NCBI GenBank assembly: GCA_965200805.1
Contig: OZ241384.1
Location: 2,294,001-2,358,000, forward strand
Reading direction: 5' to 3'
DNA: 64,000 nt
Source: MPNP01 sp026709725
Lineage (GTDB): Bacteria > Pseudomonadota > Alphaproteobacteria > Rhodobacterales > Rhodobacteraceae
Every line of letters begins with the position of its first letter. The stretch's first letter is position 1. The position numbers were made by a program, and so were the translations under genes. The notes under the pieces are model-generated. The model searched no databases. It had not been told where the DNA came from and worked only from the letters and a program-made list of their open reading frames with translations. Below are positions 7,614-17,500 of the stretch, piece by piece.

Positions 7614-9593
7614 CTATTGCCTTTGCTCTCTGATCCGCTCCAGTTCCCGAACAAATCTTTCCTCCTGCGGCAGAAGGGCAATCGCTCGATTGTATGCAGA
7701 CTCGATTTCTGTCATGGGCGCCCGCAGCCAGTTCAGGACACGTGCCAGTTCCCTCCATGCCCAGCCATGACGAACTGACGATGTCTCCATCTGCACAACA
7801 TGTTCCAGCAATGTGCGCGCTTCTGCAAGGAGTCGCCGATTTATATCCCCCTGACCCTGCCGGCGGGCATCACCGGCCAGGCGCAGTTTTGTTTGAGCAA
7901 ACTCCAGCAGGGCTCTGGCATTCGCAGAAATCTCTTCACCGGCAGAGTCAAAATATCGATGAGCTGTCCGGGAGTCTCCCAGTCTTCGAGCCAGAATTGC
8001 GGCATCAATTGCCTCCTGCCCCCCCGACGCGGGCGATTTCACGTTCAACAATGCCTGTGCGCGTTGCGTATCCCCCGCATTGATAAGCGCTTCGATCATC
8101 CTGTTGCGGACATGGGCATGTCCATGCACCGACCCCTGAGACTCAAACTCATCAAAGGCTGCCTCTGCCCGGTCAATATCGCCGTCATGAATTCGTGCCT
8201 GGATGACCTCTGCCGCAAGAATCGGTGATTTTTTATTCCTGACCCAGGCTGTCTCAACCCGTCGAACAGCTTCTTCATTTTGTCCCAGCACCCGCAAATG
8301 GGCTGCATCCTGCATTGCCGACAAGGCTGCGTATTCAGGATGTGCGGGCAGTGTTGCCCTGAAGTAACTCCGGTTTTCATCAAAATCAAAGACTGGCTGC
8401 GGCGATTCGTTTCGCCGCATTGACTGAAACACCCTGGGTATTCCCGTGAGTCTCCCTTCCGCCAGTTTCAGATCCTTGAGGAATTCACCGATTCTCCGGT
8501 TTCTGGCCGGAACCGGAGGCACGCTTCCACCTTCAGTCAGGTGCGCAGGCTCTATGCCATCGACAGGGCCCGGATAGCTGATGATCTCGATGCGGCCTGG
8601 ATAAAGATAGATCTTGATCGGTTCGGCTTGATCTGCATCATAGCCACGGTGGTAGACCGCATTCACCAGTATTTCCCGTAATGCCGGCAGAGGATAGCTG
8701 ACCCAGCCACGAACCTGTGATGCCAGTCGCTGTTTTTCAAGATGGTGCGCCGAAAGGTTTCCGAGGTAATTCAGGCAGTCCCGGACCTGATCGGGAATGG
8801 ATCCTGAAAACACACGCTCCTCCTGCACATCACCAGCCGCATCCGCGGTTAAGTGCACGACCTCAATCCTGGCACCCCGGAACCATGACACGGGATCATG
8901 GGTGAAGAACAATAAGGCAATGTTTCTTGGGACCTCATGCCCGTTTTGTCGGCGGACCAATCTTAATCGCCGGTAAATCTCCCTCGGATCATGCTCCCTT
9001 GCGAGGCTGCTGCCCACATCATGCAAATATTCCCTGACCTTGTTTTCCCTTAAATCCTCGACAGCGGCTGCTTTTGGCCCGGTGCGGTCATCCCAGGGAA
9101 CCCGTGCGGTCTGCTCCAGCAGGCGCGCGAGCAGATTGCCCGTCCCGGTGTTGACTGTTTCGCAGCCGATTCTGCCCCAATAGTCAAGCGTTTGCCGTCC
9201 CCGTCCGGCTGGAGCCCGGTGAGGGCGTGTATCGCTGGCCGGCATCCAGATGACCAGAATCAGTCTGCCATCAACTGTTTCAGGTGAAAAAAGCGGCTGG
9301 CATGGCGGATCGATCCGGTTGCAGTGGCCGCGTATCCATTTCTGTGCGTCTTCAAGAGATTCGGCAGTCAGGCCTTTTGGGGGAAGGGCGGCATGGCCGC
9401 CCTCTTCTGCGACCCCAATCACGATATACCCGCCATTGAGATTGTGCAGATCGTTCGCATATGCGCAAAGCGTCCTGATGACCTGCGGACCAACGGTCAC
9501 GGGATCCCAGGTTGCCTTGAATTCGACCCGTTCCGATTCAACGCCGCGGTTTCGGAGCAGATCATCAATGTTGATGGGGAGATACGAACGCAT
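7614..9593 (-). CDS. AlbA_2 (Schlafen-like) domain / GHKL-type ATPase / helical-repeat protein
   Basis: The 659-residue protein starts with an AlbA_2-type domain: ESERVEFKATWDP near residues 19-31 and NGGYIVIGVAEEGG near 53-66. A HATPase_c_4-like segment follows, with PALREILVNAVYHRGYD near 310-326 and later KIYLYPGRIEIISYPGP. This pairing is common in proteins often annotated as RecG-like transcriptional regulators or putative ATP-binding proteins. The C-terminal 230 residues have the alternating Ala/Leu helical pattern of TPR-like repeats. Some AlbA_2/Schlafen-domain proteins take part in phage defence or nucleic-acid processing, so a defence or regulatory role is possible but unproven. It sits alone, beside repeat debris. 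Confidence 0.72.
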   Translation of the reverse strand: MRSYLPINIDDLLRNRGVESERVEFKATWDPVTVGPQVIRTLCAYANDLHNLNGGYIVIGVAEEGGHAALPPKGLTAESLEDAQKWIRGHCNRIDPPCQPLFSPETVDGRLILVIWMPASDTRPHRAPAGRGRQTLDYWGRIGCETVNTGTGNLLARLLEQTARVPWDDRTGPKAAAVEDLRENKVREYLHDVGSSLAREHDPREIYRRLRLVRRQNGHEVPRNIALLFFTHDPVSWFRGARIEVVHLTADAAGDVQEERVFSGSIPDQVRDCLNYLGNLSAHHLEKQRLASQVRGWVSYPLPALREILVNAVYHRGYDADQAEPIKIYLYPGRIEIISYPGPVDGIEPAHLTEGGSVPPVPARNRRIGEFLKDLKLAEGRLTGIPRVFQSMRRNESPQPVFDFDENRSYFRATLPAHPEYAALSAMQDAAHLRVLGQNEEAVRRVETAWVRNKKSPILAAEVIQARIHDGDIDRAEAAFDEFESQGSVHGHAHVRNRMIEALINAGDTQRAQALLNVKSPASGGQEAIDAAILARRLGDSRTAHRYFDSAGEEISANARALLEFAQTKLRLAGDARRQGQGDINRRLLAEARTLLEHVVQMETSSVRHGWAWRELARVLNWLRAPMTEIESAYNRAIALLPQEERFVRELERIREQRQ

Positions 9594-9702
9594 GCCAGAA
9601 TCACCAGGTTCCCGAACTGATGCAGTTGGTAGCGTGGACCGGAAACAAAATCAATGGAATCAGAAGAAGGCGCGACCGGACGAACGATGATGTCGAGCAT
9701 TT

Positions 9703-9885
9703 GTGACCATCTTCCCGCTGACGATTGGTCCGCAGGACATGTCAATCGCCGTTTCCGGCCATTGGACGATCACGGTTGTCATCCTGCCTGTCGGCCATTG
9801 TGCCGATGCATCCCCCATGGCCTTGCATGCAGCCGCCCGTATCGTATGGAGCGTGTCGGCTGTTGTCGCCGCAGGGAAGGGTTGA
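9703..9885 (+). CDS. Possible small hypothetical protein upstream of the ArgE-like gene
   Basis: A 60-codon frame with a GTG start lies in the 312-bp gap before the ArgE-like gene. The peptide is hydrophobic in its middle (WTITVVILPVG) and Ala-rich at the end. I see no clear ribosome-binding site and recognise no family, and frames on the opposite strand are equally open. It is listed only because the gap otherwise holds nothing. Confidence 0.2.
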   Translation: MTIFPLTIGPQDMSIAVSGHWTITVVILPVGHCADASPMALHAAARIVWSVSAVVAAGKG

Positions 9886-9905
9886 TTGGCTGATGTTGAG
9901 GAGTT

Positions 9906-11072
9906 GTGGTGGTGACACATCTGGAGACAGTTGAAATCCTTGAGCGACTGGTTGGATTCCCGACGGTCTCAAGCGAGACCAACCTGGAGCTGATTGACTG
10001 GGTCGGCAGCTATCTGAACGATCATGGAATCGCGTTTTGGCTTGAGCGGGACGGGGATGCGGGCAAGGCGGGCCTGTATGCCCTTGCCGGGCCGCGTGTG
10101 GAGGGCGGGATCATCCTTTCGGGACACAGTGACGTTGTGCCGGTGGAGGGGCAGACATGGCTGAGTGATCCCTGGCGGCTGACCGAGCGAGGCGGTCGCT
10201 ACTATGGCCGCGGGACATGTGACATGAAGGGATTCGTGGCTGCGGTGCTCTCACGACTGACCGCTGCGGATCCGGGGATGCTGCAAAAGCCGATCCTGCT
10301 TGCCCTCTCGCGCGATGAGGAGATCGGCTGCGTGGGTGCAAGACCGTTGATTGCGCACATGAAGCGGGCGTTGCCGACGGCTGCTGCAGCCATCATCGGC
10401 GAACCGACGATGATGCAGGTCAGCGACTGTCACAAGGGAGGCGGCACCTACGCTGTGACGGTGCAGGGGCATGAAGTCCATTCGTCAATCATGCATCGGG
10501 GCATATCGGCAATCATGGTCTCCGGTCGCCTTATTGAGTGGATCAACGGGGAGAACAAACGCCTGGCGGCGAAAGCAGGGTCGGACATGCAGCGACGATT
10601 TGATCCGCCATATCCAACACTCCATGTGGGCCGGATCAAGGGCGGCACGGCACCGAACATCACTGCCGGGGAATGCCGGTTTGACCTGGAAATCCGGTCG
10701 TTGCCCGATCATGGGCATGATGCAATCCTGGAGAGATTTCTCGACTTTGCCCGAAGGGTCGAGGGTGAAATGCAGACAATATCCCCGGCAACGGGCATTG
10801 AGCTGGCCAAACGGGCGGACGCTCCGCCGCTTCGATCGGAAAACGGGGGTCGGGCTGAAGAATTGGCCTGCGCACTCACTGGCCAGACACGGATGTATGC
10901 GGCACCCTATATCACGGAGGCAGGCCTGTTCCAGGAGGCAGGGTTCTCAAGTGTTGTGTGCGGTCCCGGGGATGTTGCCCAGGCGCATTGCGCCAATGAA
11001 TACATTGCTGCAGAACAACTCAGTCAATGCGAGAATTTTGTGGATGCCCTGATCGTCCGACTGTCGCAGTGA
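9906..11072 (+). CDS. argE: Acetylornithine deacetylase / M20 family peptidase
   Basis: The 388-residue protein has the M20 metallopeptidase motifs. SGHSDVVPVEGQTW near 72-85 holds the first metal-binding His-x-Asp, YGRGTCDMKGF near 100 the bridging Asp, and RDEEIGCVGARPL near 136 the catalytic Glu pair. The dimerisation domain contains GGTAPNITAGECRFDLEIRSLP. ArgE-type enzymes remove the acetyl group from N-acetylornithine or related acyl amino acids using zinc or cobalt. The start is one of three consecutive GTG codons at 9906-9914. No arginine genes are nearby, so another N-acyl substrate is possible. Confidence 0.85.
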   Translation: MVVTHLETVEILERLVGFPTVSSETNLELIDWVGSYLNDHGIAFWLERDGDAGKAGLYALAGPRVEGGIILSGHSDVVPVEGQTWLSDPWRLTERGGRYYGRGTCDMKGFVAAVLSRLTAADPGMLQKPILLALSRDEEIGCVGARPLIAHMKRALPTAAAAIIGEPTMMQVSDCHKGGGTYAVTVQGHEVHSSIMHRGISAIMVSGRLIEWINGENKRLAAKAGSDMQRRFDPPYPTLHVGRIKGGTAPNITAGECRFDLEIRSLPDHGHDAILERFLDFARRVEGEMQTISPATGIELAKRADAPPLRSENGGRAEELACALTGQTRMYAAPYITEAGLFQEAGFSSVVCGPGDVAQAHCANEYIAAEQLSQCENFVDALIVRLSQ

Positions 11073-11078
11073 AGCGGG

Positions 11079-11966
11079 TCATTCGCGCGTTGCCAGGAGG
11101 TCCTCAACAGTGGACCGGTCAGGATAGATGTCCCGCCCGCCCCGCTGGGCGCATTTGAGGCCGGCAGTGGCGTTGGCGAGGAGAATGGCATCGGATTCGG
11201 GAAGGTTTTCGGCGATACCAAGCGCAAAAGCACCATGCCAGACATCACCGGCCGCAAGTGTATCAACAACGGAGAGCGGGAAGGCCGGGACCTGTTCGAC
11301 GGCCTGTCCTTCAAAGAAGTAAACACCATTGGCGCCATCGGTGACACAAATCCATGCATCTGTCATGGAACGGACAAGGCGCATGCCCTCGGTGAGCGAT
11401 GTCAGGCCTGTCAATTCCTCAAGGCCCTGGCGTGAAAACGCCAGATGTGTTGCCAAGGCAACCGGATCCAGGGTCTTGAGCCGTTCCGCATCAACGATGG
11501 AGGGCCGATCATGACGGTGGGCCAGTTCCAGAGCTGTCGTGCACCCCGACATCGAGACGGTGTCAACAAGATACGCATCAGTTGGCGGCGCATCGGCAAT
11601 CCAGTCCGGGGGTTCGTCAAGGTCAAAGCTGCCCCGGTAATTCACAACCTGCCGATCCCCCAAGGGCGTGATGTAGACCGATGAATAGGAACTCCGGCAT
11701 CTGGGGAATCGTTTGAGGAATTTGAGATTGACACCGCGCCGATGAAGATCTCGCGCGATCAGGTCGCCAAACACATCATCACCGAGTCGTGCGGCCAGAT
11801 AGGCTGTGCCGTCAAGCTGGACAATCGCCACCGCAGCGTTGGCGGCGCACCCGCCGCCGATCAGATCATGATTGCGGGTGTAATATTTTTGTCCGCCCAC
11901 CGGCAGATGGTCAAGATAATAGACCAGATCAAGGACTGCCATGCCAAAGGAAAAGACTGACGCCAT
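11079..11966 (-). CDS. PfkB family carbohydrate kinase
   Basis: I chose ATG at 11966 (MASVFSFGM), giving 295 residues; a longer frame to 12215 would overlap the divergent ABC-F gene. PfkB features are visible: a DLIGGGCAANAAVA motif near 36-50, LAARLGDDVFGDL near 58-70, and the C-terminal DTLAAGDVWHGAFALG near 238-253. The last is the DTxGAGD anion-hole and catalytic-base motif, with Ala in place of the first Gly. Such kinases phosphorylate sugars or nucleosides with ATP. It converges with the ArgE-like gene with 6 bp between stops. The substrate is not deducible. Confidence 0.83.
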   Translation of the reverse strand: MASVFSFGMAVLDLVYYLDHLPVGGQKYYTRNHDLIGGGCAANAAVAIVQLDGTAYLAARLGDDVFGDLIARDLHRRGVNLKFLKRFPRCRSSYSSVYITPLGDRQVVNYRGSFDLDEPPDWIADAPPTDAYLVDTVSMSGCTTALELAHRHDRPSIVDAERLKTLDPVALATHLAFSRQGLEELTGLTSLTEGMRLVRSMTDAWICVTDGANGVYFFEGQAVEQVPAFPLSVVDTLAAGDVWHGAFALGIAENLPESDAILLANATAGLKCAQRGGRDIYPDRSTVEDLLATRE

Positions 11967-12089
11967 CGTATCGATACCTGTCCCTGCGACGGAAACCACA
12001 TGGTTCCCAAACGATTCCGGTTTCTGTAACCGCCGGGGTTGGCAATGTAAAATTACCAGAGGATATTCCGTGCGGTCCGGACAAGCCCC

Positions 12090-13937
12090 ATGACGCAGGA
12101 TCCATCGCGCTGGCATCGTGAGCCGCGTCTGGGTGGTCAGCTCTTCGGCCTCAGGGACGTCATGATCGGCACTCAGGCTGAGGCAGTTGTTGCGGATGTC
12201 AGTTTTGACATCCATCAGGGGGACAGAATTGCGCTGGTCGGGCGGAATGGTTCCGGCAAATCAACGCTCCTGAAACTTCTGACTGGATTGATTGAGCCGG
12301 ATCAGGGGGAGGTGCGCCGTCCTGCCGGTTTGCGCGTGGGCTACCTGCCGCAGGATCCCGATCTGTCTTCCTACGCAACACTCGGTGCATATTGCCGTGA
12401 TGGCCTGACACTGAACGAGTATCATCTGGCTGATCGGGTTGCGGCGCTCTTCAACTTTGATCCTGATCAAACACCGGAACAGGCCTCAGGCGGCGAGATT
12501 CGCCAGGCCGGACTGGTTCGCCTCTTCAGCCGCCCGTGCGATCTCTATCTCTTTGATGAACCGACCAATCACCTTGATCTCGTTACAATCGAGTGGCTTG
12601 AACAGATTCTGCCTGACCTTGGTGCGGCTTTTGTCATTGTAAGCCACGATCGCCGGATGCTGAGCGCCACCACTCACCGAACCATCTGGGTTGACCGTGG
12701 CCGGGTTCGGGTCATGGAGTGCGGTTACCGGGAGTTTCCGGACCGGCAGGAAACTGTCCTGCTGGAAGAGGAGCGTCGGCGACGGCATCTGGACAGGCAG
12801 ATCAGGACTGAGACGCTCTGGGCAACAGAAGGTATCAGTGCCCGTCGTAAACGAAATCAGGGACGGTTGCGTCGCCTCGATACCCTGCGTCGGGAGCGGG
12901 CCGAGATGCGTCGGATCATGGCAAGTCCAGACATGACGGCAACCCATGATGTTATGGCGGGCCAGATGGTGATCGAAGCACGGACTGTCAGTTTTTCGTT
13001 CGGTCAGCACGCTCTCATCGACTCTCTCTCACTGCGGATTCTGAAGGGTGATCGTCTGGCGATCATCGGCCCGAATGGAATCGGCAAGACGACGCTGGTC
13101 GAAATTCTGACCGGGCGGCGCAAGCCTGATCGCGGTTGGGTCAGGATCGGGAAAACCCTGACCCTGGCGTCTCTTGACCAGAATCGCCGACCGCCGAATC
13201 CGAACATGACTGTTCGCAGGTTCCTGACCGGGGAGGGGGCGCATGCACGGGACCGCCCGGACCATGTCATCCATCAGGGGCGGTCAAGGCATGTGATTTC
13301 CTATCTCAAGGCCTACCAGTTCGACAGAACGGTCGTTGACGCGCCGCTCATGTCGCTCTCCGGTGGTGAGCTGGGCCGGTTGCATCTGGCCCGGATCATG
13401 CTCAGGGAAACCGATCTCCTTGTCCTTGATGAGCCGACCAATGATCTTGATATGGATATGCTGGACATGCTGCAGCAGGCTCTGGCCCGGTATCCCGGCA
13501 CCGTCATCCTTGTCTCTCATGACCGGGACTTTCTCGACAATGTGGCAACGCTGACCCTTGCACTCGGGGGCTGCGGTGCATGGACAGTCTATCCCGGGGG
13601 ATGGTCGACCGCACACGATCAGGGTTATCGCGCCCGGGGTGTCGGGGTGGATGAACCGCAGGGGTCAGCCGGACCCAAACGCGGGAAGGTCAGACCCGCA
13701 ATCCGGGTCAGGGAATCGGGATTGACATTTGCCGAGCGGCACCGGCTTGAGGATCTTGACGGGCTGATTGCCGGACAGGCCGCACTGGTTTCCCGCAAGC
13801 AGGCGGCGATTGATGCCGCTCCGCACTCGGATGACTACGAGTCCACGGCAACACTGCTCCGTGAGCTGGCCGCCCTGCAGGAGCAGCTGAGAACACTTGA
13901 GGATGAATGGCTGGATCTGGCAGAACGTGCCGGTTGA
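12090..13937 (+). CDS. uup: ABC-F family ATP-binding protein, Uup-like
   Basis: The 615-residue protein has two ABC ATPase domains and no membrane segments. The first Walker A is GRNGSGKST near 51-59, with Walker B LYLFDEPTNHLD. The second is GPNGIGKTT near 326-334, with LLVLDEPTNDLD near 444-455. A basic linker rich in Arg/Glu joins them, and the last 75 residues form the LTFAERHRLEDLDGLI coiled-coil region seen in Uup. ABC-F proteins act on ribosomes or, for Uup, also on branched DNA. The gene is divergent from the PfkB kinase (about 123 bp between starts). The Uup assignment rests on the C-terminal extension. Confidence 0.85.
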   Translation: MTQDPSRWHREPRLGGQLFGLRDVMIGTQAEAVVADVSFDIHQGDRIALVGRNGSGKSTLLKLLTGLIEPDQGEVRRPAGLRVGYLPQDPDLSSYATLGAYCRDGLTLNEYHLADRVAALFNFDPDQTPEQASGGEIRQAGLVRLFSRPCDLYLFDEPTNHLDLVTIEWLEQILPDLGAAFVIVSHDRRMLSATTHRTIWVDRGRVRVMECGYREFPDRQETVLLEEERRRRHLDRQIRTETLWATEGISARRKRNQGRLRRLDTLRRERAEMRRIMASPDMTATHDVMAGQMVIEARTVSFSFGQHALIDSLSLRILKGDRLAIIGPNGIGKTTLVEILTGRRKPDRGWVRIGKTLTLASLDQNRRPPNPNMTVRRFLTGEGAHARDRPDHVIHQGRSRHVISYLKAYQFDRTVVDAPLMSLSGGELGRLHLARIMLRETDLLVLDEPTNDLDMDMLDMLQQALARYPGTVILVSHDRDFLDNVATLTLALGGCGAWTVYPGGWSTAHDQGYRARGVGVDEPQGSAGPKRGKVRPAIRVRESGLTFAERHRLEDLDGLIAGQAALVSRKQAAIDAAPHSDDYESTATLLRELAALQEQLRTLEDEWLDLAERAG

Positions 13938-13944
13938 AAACCGG

Positions 13945-15903
13945 TCAGATATCAAGTGTCGCCGTGTCAGCGTACCGTGCTTTCTGTTGAATGAAGTCAA
14001 AGCGTTCGGCGGGTTTCTTGCCCATCAGGCGGGTGATTCGGTCATCCGTCTTGGCGCGTTCGTCCTCATCAATGGTAATTCGGATCAGGGACCGGGTTGC
14101 CGGGTTCATGGTGGTGTTCTTGAGATCTCTGGCATCCATTTCCCCGAGGCCCTTGAAGCGTGAGACATCGATGGCACCTTTGCCGCCAAGACCTTCTGAT
14201 TCGTAGTGTGCGCGTTCGTCTTCATTGAGGGCATAGATCTGGTGACGGCCCTGCCGCAGGCGATAGAGGGGTGGGCAGGCAAGGTAGAGATGACCCCCAT
14301 CGATCAGGGGGCGCATGTAGCTGTAGAAGAATGTCATGAGCAGGGTTGCAATATGGGCACCATCGACATCCGCATCGGTCATGATGATCACGCGATCATA
14401 GCGGAGGTCCCCGATGTTGAAATTTTCTCCAAGTCCAACCCCAAGCGCCAGGCAGATGTCATTGATTTCCGCATTTCCCGAGAGTTTTGCCGAGGAAGCG
14501 CCAAGGACATTGAGGACCTTTCCGCGCAGGGGCAGGAGAGCCTGCGTTGCCCGATCCCGCGCCATCTTGGCTGATCCGCCTGCCGAATCGCCCTCGACCA
14601 GGAAGAGTTCTGTTCGGGAGCGGTCGGATTGGGTGCAGTCAACGAGTTTCCCCGGCAGACGCAGGCGCTGGGTATAGGATTTGCGTTGCGTGGCCTTGGT
14701 CTGACGCCGGCGCAATCGGTCTTCGGCAAGTTCAGTGAGATAGGCAAGCAGCGTGCTGGCGGATTCGGGATCCTGGGCCAGCCAGTTATCGAAGTGATCG
14801 CGGACAGAGTTTTCCACAAGGCGATGGGCAATCGGTGAGAGGAGTTTTTCCTTGGTCTGGCCGGCAAATTTCGGGTTTGGCAGGAGGCATGACACCATGG
14901 CGCAACCACCGGCAAGCAGATCCTCACGCGTCACCTTGCTGGCAGCAGAGTTGGACGCATAGTCTCCGTAGGCCTTGAGGCCCTTGAGGATGGCAGACCA
15001 GAATCCGGTTTCATGCGGTCCCCCCTTGGGTGTGTGGATCGTGTTGCAGTAAACACGCGAGAATCCATCCGCGGTTGCACGCCAGTTGAGGACCCATTCA
15101 ACAGATCCTCTGGTGTCGTCATCAAATTTGTCGCTGAACGCGACCTTGCCGGCAAAGTGGGATGGAAAAAACGTTTCATCCCCGCCAAGCCGTTCCGTGA
15201 GCGAATCAGCAAGGCCATTGGGAAAGTGCAGCAGGGCCTTCCGGGGGATCGGGTCGGATGGAATCGTGCAGTGCCACCGGACCTTGACGCCGGAATTCAG
15301 ATAGGCCTTGGATTTGGCCAGGCTGTAAATGGCCTCCGGTCTGAAACCGGCTTCATCGCCAAAGATTTCCGGATCCGGGGTGAAGGTAATGGATGTGCCC
15401 CGCCGTTTGCAGCTTCCGGGGATCTGTCGCAGGCCGGTGTCCGGACTCCCCCGGGTGTACGCCTGCTGGTACTGAATCCCCTCCCGCCATACATTGACCA
15501 CGAGTGACAGGGAGAGGGCATTGACAACCGAGACCCCGACGCCATGCAGGCCGCCTGATGTCTCATAGGCGCCATTGCTGAACTTGCCCCCGGCATGCAG
15601 GGTGGTCAGAATGACCTCAAGTGCCGACTTGTCGGGGGATTTCGGATGCGGATCAACCGGAATCCCGCGCCCGTTGTCACTGATCGTCACCGCGTTGTCA
15701 TCAGCGAGTTCGACAGTGATCGTATCGGCATGACCGGCAAGGACCTCGTCCATGGCATTGTCAATGATTTCAGCGCACAGATGGTGCAGGGCACGGTCAT
15801 CGGTCCCGCCGATATACATCCCGGGATGCTTGCGGACCGGATCAAGACCCTCAAGGATCTCAATCGCAGATGCGTTGTATGTCTGGTTCGTTCTGGATAC
15901 CAC
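13945..15903 (-). CDS. parE: DNA topoisomerase IV subunit B
   Basis: The 652-residue protein is a type IIA topoisomerase B subunit. The GHKL ATPase motifs are IIDNAMDE near 46-53, DNGRGIPV near 76-83 and GGLHGVGVSVVNALS near 118-132. The TOPRIM motif ELFLVEGDSAGGSAKMARDRATQALLPLRGKVLNV follows at about 425-460, then IMTDADVDGAHI and the C-terminal RFKGLGEMD. HPGMYIG at the start and FNIGDLRYDRVIIMTDADVDG fit ParE as well as GyrB. The length without the long GyrB insertion, and the lack of neighbouring recF/dnaN, favour ParE. Together with ParC it decatenates chromosomes. It converges with the ABC-F gene across 7 bp. Confidence 0.92.
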   Translation of the reverse strand: MVSRTNQTYNASAIEILEGLDPVRKHPGMYIGGTDDRALHHLCAEIIDNAMDEVLAGHADTITVELADDNAVTISDNGRGIPVDPHPKSPDKSALEVILTTLHAGGKFSNGAYETSGGLHGVGVSVVNALSLSLVVNVWREGIQYQQAYTRGSPDTGLRQIPGSCKRRGTSITFTPDPEIFGDEAGFRPEAIYSLAKSKAYLNSGVKVRWHCTIPSDPIPRKALLHFPNGLADSLTERLGGDETFFPSHFAGKVAFSDKFDDDTRGSVEWVLNWRATADGFSRVYCNTIHTPKGGPHETGFWSAILKGLKAYGDYASNSAASKVTREDLLAGGCAMVSCLLPNPKFAGQTKEKLLSPIAHRLVENSVRDHFDNWLAQDPESASTLLAYLTELAEDRLRRRQTKATQRKSYTQRLRLPGKLVDCTQSDRSRTELFLVEGDSAGGSAKMARDRATQALLPLRGKVLNVLGASSAKLSGNAEINDICLALGVGLGENFNIGDLRYDRVIIMTDADVDGAHIATLLMTFFYSYMRPLIDGGHLYLACPPLYRLRQGRHQIYALNEDERAHYESEGLGGKGAIDVSRFKGLGEMDARDLKNTTMNPATRSLIRITIDEDERAKTDDRITRLMGKKPAERFDFIQQKARYADTATLDI

Positions 15904-16037
15904 CCGTCACCCGGCGTATAAACCTGCCATTCAATCTTTGTGTCGTTTTTATTGTTGCATGCAGAGTAACCGATTGCCATGGAAACTGCAAACCCCGATC
16001 GCCTGAACCTGGTCCGGCATCATCGGTATCCCCGCCG

Positions 16038-17423
16038 GTGAACCTTCTTCGCTCTGCGACGAATCTCCTGCCTGTTCGAGGGTATCGACCGCTCCTGGCT
16101 CTGGCGATTCCATTGATCATCAGCAATGTCTCGCAGGCGGCAAAACATCTTGTCGACGTGCTGATGCTTGGCTGGTATGATATCGATGCGCTGGCCGCTG
16201 TTGTTCTTGGAGCAACGCTCTGGCAGATCCTTTTTATCATTGGCAGCGGTTTTGCGATGGCGACCATCGCCCTCGCGGCGCGTTCGGCCGGTGAACGAAA
16301 GCGGGGCGGGGTGCGACGCTATGTCCGCATGGGCTGCTGGATTGCCGTCGCCTTCAGCGGCCTTGTGGCCCCTCTTCTCTGGTTCAGCGGGTCTTTTTTC
16401 CACATCCTCGGACAGGCGACCGGTATTGCGGATCTGGCCGAATTCTACCTCCGAATCACGATGTGGGGTCTCTATCCTGCGCTGGTCGCGATGACCCTGA
16501 AATCCTTTTTTCTGGCGATTATCCGACCACGGATCATCCTCTGGGCAACGCTTTCCGGTGCATGTCTCAATGCTGTCCTGAACTATGTCCTCATCTTTGG
16601 CCATTTCGGTGTTCCGGAACTTGGCATAACCGGAGCGGCCATCGCCTCCGTCCTCGCTCATGCATACACTCTTGGCCTCATGATAATCATTGCCGCCCGC
16701 CGTGCCTATCGGCCATACCGGCTCTTCCTGCACCTCTGGCAGCCCGATTGGCAGGCAGCCCGGGATCTGTTTCTGCTCGGCTGGCCTGTAAGCGTCGCCC
16801 TGATTGCCGAGGCCGCCTTTTTTGGCATGAGCGTGTTCATGGCTGGCTGGATCAGCACACCAACCCTTGCCGCCCATGGCATTGTGGTGGAGATCGCCAG
16901 TTTTGTCTTCATGGTCTATCTCGGCCTCTCCGGTGCTGCGACGACATTGTCTGCCCGGGCTCTCGGTCAGGAAAATCCGGCAGAACTTGAACAGACCTAT
17001 CGATCCGTCATGCATTTGACCCTTCTGACGGTCATCGTGGTCATGGCTGTCTTTTTCGCCGTCCCGGAAATCATCATCGCCGGGTTTGTCGACCCGGCTG
17101 CGGCACAGAGTGACACGGTTCGCCGCATTGCAGCCGATCTGCTGATGATCGCCGCACTCTTTCAGCTGGCGGACGCCATGCAGGTCGTCTTCATCGGCCT
17201 TCTGCGCGGACTTGGCGACACCCGGTCACCCATGATCATTGCCGGATTGAGTTACCTCACGGTCGGGATTCCCTGCAGTTACATCCTCGGGTTTCCGCTT
17301 GATGCCGGCATCAATGGTATCTGGATTGGCTTCATCATCGGTCTTGGTCTGGCCGCACTGCTTCTCGGCCTTCGATTCCGTGCCAGGCTGGAACACTTCA
17401 GATCAGGACATTCTTCGCAGTGA
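16038..17423 (+). CDS. MATE family efflux transporter
   Basis: Starting at GTG 16038 gives 461 residues with about twelve hydrophobic helices, the usual MATE size; starts further upstream would overlap parE. The N-terminal LALAIPLIISNVSQAAKHLVDVLMLG and the C-terminal-half counterpart FLLGWPVSVALIAEAAFFGMSVFMAGWI are the paired MATE signatures. The later motif ADAMQVVFIGLLRGLGDTRSPMIIAGLSYLTVGIP is also typical. MATE proteins export cationic drugs or metabolites by sodium or proton antiport. It is divergent from parE with 134 bp between starts. Confidence 0.9.
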   Translation: MNLLRSATNLLPVRGYRPLLALAIPLIISNVSQAAKHLVDVLMLGWYDIDALAAVVLGATLWQILFIIGSGFAMATIALAARSAGERKRGGVRRYVRMGCWIAVAFSGLVAPLLWFSGSFFHILGQATGIADLAEFYLRITMWGLYPALVAMTLKSFFLAIIRPRIILWATLSGACLNAVLNYVLIFGHFGVPELGITGAAIASVLAHAYTLGLMIIIAARRAYRPYRLFLHLWQPDWQAARDLFLLGWPVSVALIAEAAFFGMSVFMAGWISTPTLAAHGIVVEIASFVFMVYLGLSGAATTLSARALGQENPAELEQTYRSVMHLTLLTVIVVMAVFFAVPEIIIAGFVDPAAAQSDTVRRIAADLLMIAALFQLADAMQVVFIGLLRGLGDTRSPMIIAGLSYLTVGIPCSYILGFPLDAGINGIWIGFIIGLGLAALLLGLRFRARLEHFRSGHSSQ

Positions 17424-17442
17424 TGCGTTGCACGATGTCGCG

Positions 17443-17479
17443 TAGCAAAAAGCGAAGCACCGTCCGGGGACGGTGCTTC
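17443..17479 (-). terminator. Rho-independent terminator of glnA
   Basis: GAAGCACCGT at 17454-17463 pairs perfectly with ACGGTGCTTC at 17470-17479 across a 6-nt loop. On the minus strand the stem is followed by GCTTTTTGC, a short U tract in RNA. It lies 22 bp downstream of the glnA stop and 31 bp beyond the convergent MATE gene, so it may also work weakly in the other direction. Confidence 0.8.
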
Positions 17480-17500
17480 CGGTCTGTGTGATGGCCCGGC

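Noticed and set aside
15870..16037. Longer N-terminus for the MATE exporter starting at 15870
   Set aside because: It overlaps the divergent parE start and adds a Cys/Arg-rich stretch absent from the family; GTG 16038 gives the normal length.
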